Of a stretch of 64,000 nt of DNA, positions 61,794-64,000 are shown piece by piece (position 1 is the first letter of the stretch; every line of letters begins with the position of its first letter). The notes under the pieces were generated by a model. The model made no database searches. It saw nothing but the letters and a program-made list of their open reading frames with translations, and was not told the DNA's origin. This DNA comes from an uncultured Saprospiraceae bacterium (GTDB lineage: Bacteria; Bacteroidota; Bacteroidia; Chitinophagales; Saprospiraceae), in NCBI GenBank assembly GCA_937928045.1, contig CALFWO010000011.1, positions 47,638 to 111,637 on the forward strand. Direction: 5' to 3'. The translations under genes were made by a program, and so were the position numbers.

Positions 61794-64000
61794 ATGAGAA
61801 TTTCAGGAGAAAGACCTACCCGATTTGCTATATTAATCATAGCCTTCATTCTTCTTTTAGTAGGAATGCTATTCCTTCCATCTTTGATTAATGGTAAGAA
61901 CAAGGGAAAAATAGTGGACGAAAAAGCCGATACTCCTCAGAAAAATGAAGTCACTGTCACTCCTAGTAAAAACAAATCAAAGGCTAAAGAGACGAAATCA
62001 ATTAGCCTTGAGATTGACAACGAGGCCTATGATAAATTAAAAGCAAAAAGGGATTTTGCTGTAAAGAAAGGAATCTTACTTTCTTCTGATGATGACTTTG
62101 TCGATGCCATTGTTACTTATGATGACAAACAATACGAAGCAGAGATTAGAATCAAAGGAGATTGGACACAACATTTAGAAGGTGATACTTGGTCTTTTCG
62201 TGTAAAGTTGAAAAATAACTTTACGATTAATGGAATGCGAAAATTTTCTTTGCAACATCCCAAGACCAGAAACTATTATGGAGAATGGTTATTTCATGAA
62301 GTTTTAAAAGCCAATGGCATTCTTGGGTTACGCTATGATTTTTTAAACTTTGATTTAATCATTAAAAATGATCCCGATAAAAAAACTGAAATAAGGGAGT
62401 TGGGATTCTATGCGATTGAAGAGTCCTTTGATAAGCAGTTGATCGAATACAATAAAAGAAGAGCTGGTGTACTTATCAAGATTGATGAAGATCCAATTTG
62501 GAAAGAGCGTAGAGAGTTGTACAATCAAGGCTTAAATTTCAATGAAATCAGTTACATTACTAATAACAAATACAATAATTTAAACATACTCCCATTTAAC
62601 ACGAATAAAGTTTTAAATGACGAAACCTTAAACGGTCAATTTACAATTGCCAGAAACCTAATGGAAGCTTTTGTCGATGGCGACAAACCAGTTTCTGAAA
62701 TTTATGATCTAGAAAAATTGGCTACCTATAACGCTATATGCAATGTAATCGGCGCAAGTCACTCCATGATACTTCACAATGTTCGTGCATATTACAATCC
62801 AATTAATTCTCGTTTGGAACCGATTGGATTTGATGCTAACGCGCCACAGCCTCATCAGTATGTTACTCACTTCCCGAGGACTACTAACAATATTGAGTAT
62901 AACGAAATCTATGCAAGGAAACTAGAAGAATTTAGTTCAGAAAGCTTCTATGAGAAATTAAAAAACTGGCCAGGATTAAAGGAATGGAGAAAAAAGTTGG
63001 AGAAAGTTTATCCGGAAGCGAAGGAAACTTGGAATGAAGTACTTTTTAAAAAGAATAGAAAATTTGCTCAAAACGCACTTTTCCCTACTAAATCATTAAA
63101 CATATTTTATGTTGATCACGGTAGATCAGAAATTGTTTTAAACATTGAAAATTATGGAATTTTCCCTAAAGAGATCAATTCTATAAAGTTAGCAAGTGGA
63201 AGAGAACTTGGTACTCCAAAAGAACGGACAGTTATCTTAGCTCAACAAAAGGAGACTGTTGTATTCAACGTAAATAAAGATTTTGAAAGACTTTTTGTCA
63301 GCAAAAAGCAAGGAAAGCTAAAATTCAATTACAAAAAGGATGTACCAAAGTTAAGGGTCAATTATAAAACAATTGGCACTTCGAAAAATCGTGAAGAAAA
63401 GATTTTGGCTTGGAATACTAAAGATAAAGGAGTTTTAGAATCTCATGTTTTTGGAAAAACTATGGATGTTGGCAAAAGATTTCCATTTCTTATTATTGAC
63501 GAAAAAGAAAAAATCATTACTTGTTCGCAAAGTACTCATCAAATAAACAATGACATGGTCATCCCCAAAGGATACAAGCTAAGAATATTACCAGGAACCG
63601 TTTTGGACATGACTAATATTCATAGTAGAATTGTTTCCTTTTCGCCAATAGAGCTATTAGGAAGTCCTTCAGCTCCGGTTAAAATATTTTCCAAGGCTGG
63701 AAAAGGTTCTGGAATTTTGGTATTGAACACCCCAGATACTTCTATCCTTCAAAACTGTATTTTTGAAAACTTAGCTCCTCCGAGAACTCCAAACTGGGCA
63801 CAATCAGGAGCGGTGAATTTTTATGACGCACCAGTTAAAATTTCCAATAGTTCATTTTCTGATATGAGATCTGAAGATGCTTTGAATATTATCAGTACTA
63901 CTTTTGAAATGGACAATGTGGTATTTACGAGAAGTTTCTCTGATGCGTTTGACGGAGACTTTGTAACTGGAACAATATCCAATAGTTTTTTTGATGATAT
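61794..64000 (+). CDS. CotH-like protein with C-terminal beta-helix (runs off the end)
   Basis: An open reading frame of at least 735 codons, starting ATG 61794 and cut by the window end. It has an N-terminal transmembrane anchor (FAILIIAFILLLVGMLFLPSL) and a Lys/Thr-rich linker. A CotH-like domain spans about 75-420 (ISLEIDNEAYDKLKAKRDF, EAEIRIKGDWTQHL, FSLQHPKTRNYYGEWLFHEVL, RLEPIGFDANAP). From about 560 a right-handed beta-helix appears (LQNCIFENLAPP, KISNSSFSDM, TISNSFFDD). It is 6 bp after the DUF4956 gene. It is probably an atypical kinase or transferase attached to the envelope. Confidence 0.85.
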   Translation, partial: MRISGERPTRFAILIIAFILLLVGMLFLPSLINGKNKGKIVDEKADTPQKNEVTVTPSKNKSKAKETKSISLEIDNEAYDKLKAKRDFAVKKGILLSSDDDFVDAIVTYDDKQYEAEIRIKGDWTQHLEGDTWSFRVKLKNNFTINGMRKFSLQHPKTRNYYGEWLFHEVLKANGILGLRYDFLNFDLIIKNDPDKKTEIRELGFYAIEESFDKQLIEYNKRRAGVLIKIDEDPIWKERRELYNQGLNFNEISYITNNKYNNLNILPFNTNKVLNDETLNGQFTIARNLMEAFVDGDKPVSEIYDLEKLATYNAICNVIGASHSMILHNVRAYYNPINSRLEPIGFDANAPQPHQYVTHFPRTTNNIEYNEIYARKLEEFSSESFYEKLKNWPGLKEWRKKLEKVYPEAKETWNEVLFKKNRKFAQNALFPTKSLNIFYVDHGRSEIVLNIENYGIFPKEINSIKLASGRELGTPKERTVILAQQKETVVFNVNKDFERLFVSKKQGKLKFNYKKDVPKLRVNYKTIGTSKNREEKILAWNTKDKGVLESHVFGKTMDVGKRFPFLIIDEKEKIITCSQSTHQINNDMVIPKGYKLRILPGTVLDMTNIHSRIVSFSPIELLGSPSAPVKIFSKAGKGSGILVLNTPDTSILQNCIFENLAPPRTPNWAQSGAVNFYDAPVKISNSSFSDMRSEDALNIISTTFEMDNVVFTRSFSDAFDGDFVTGTISNSFFDD

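Overview
The window is chromosomal DNA of low GC content from a member of the Bacteroidota. The signs are TonB-dependent receptors, many lipoproteins and PorT-like outer-membrane barrels, promoters of the TTG/TAnnTTTG type, A/T-rich 5' leaders with few Shine-Dalgarno sites, and families largely confined to the phylum (DUF6913, DUF6249, HisKA_2 kinases with TPR sensors). The Cys-rich DCP...NIGD repeat lipoprotein at 17047 and the overall gene set suggest a Saprospiraceae-like or Cytophagales-like marine bacterium. That placement is inference. No phage, transposase, integrase or CRISPR was seen.

Layout. 0-12 kb: secreted alpha/beta hydrolases, a DUF1272 zinc protein, glycogen branching enzyme, a TonB-dependent receptor, a TPR histidine kinase and small barrels. 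12.4-13.7 kb: no protein gene, but a consensus promoter, a dense run of hairpins (two perfect cUUCGg hairpins and a GNRA hairpin), two tRNA-like domains and a Rho-independent terminator. I read this as one very large structured RNA and consider it the most unusual object here. 13.7-20 kb: two ECF sigma-factor loci, a serine hydrolase and the Cys-repeat lipoprotein. 20-27 kb: a small GC-rich structured element, a second TPR kinase, dnaE and an MscS channel. 27-36 kb: CotH-like lipoprotein, dapA with DUF6913, accA, a GC-rich extragenic repeat, TIGR04283 glycosyltransferase, patatin, ProX, HPF and a second MscS. 37-45 kb: a secreted protein of unknown function, then a pair of DUF4331-type genes with a TPR lipoprotein, sigma factor and RskA-type anti-sigma, and an OmpA lipoprotein.

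46-54 kb is a sulfur island: YeeE/YedE halves, an MBL-rhodanese protein, a SulP transporter, a Cys-rich Crp/Fnr regulator, tRNA-Asp, a CysH-like reductase, a 1-Cys peroxiredoxin and an Rrf2 regulator. Two near-palindromic Crp-like operators lie in front of the MBL-rhodanese and SulP genes, each centred exactly 28.5 bp upstream of a perfect TAnnTTTG box. This suggests a small regulon activated by the adjacent Crp/Fnr protein. 54-64 kb: a TonB receptor with a lipoprotein partner, a YdjM-like membrane hydrolase, GNAT, a Cys-less ArsC-like protein, a VOC protein, and a DUF4956-CotH/beta-helix pair that runs off the end.

All calls come from reading the sequence and conceptual translations. No database search or folding program was run.
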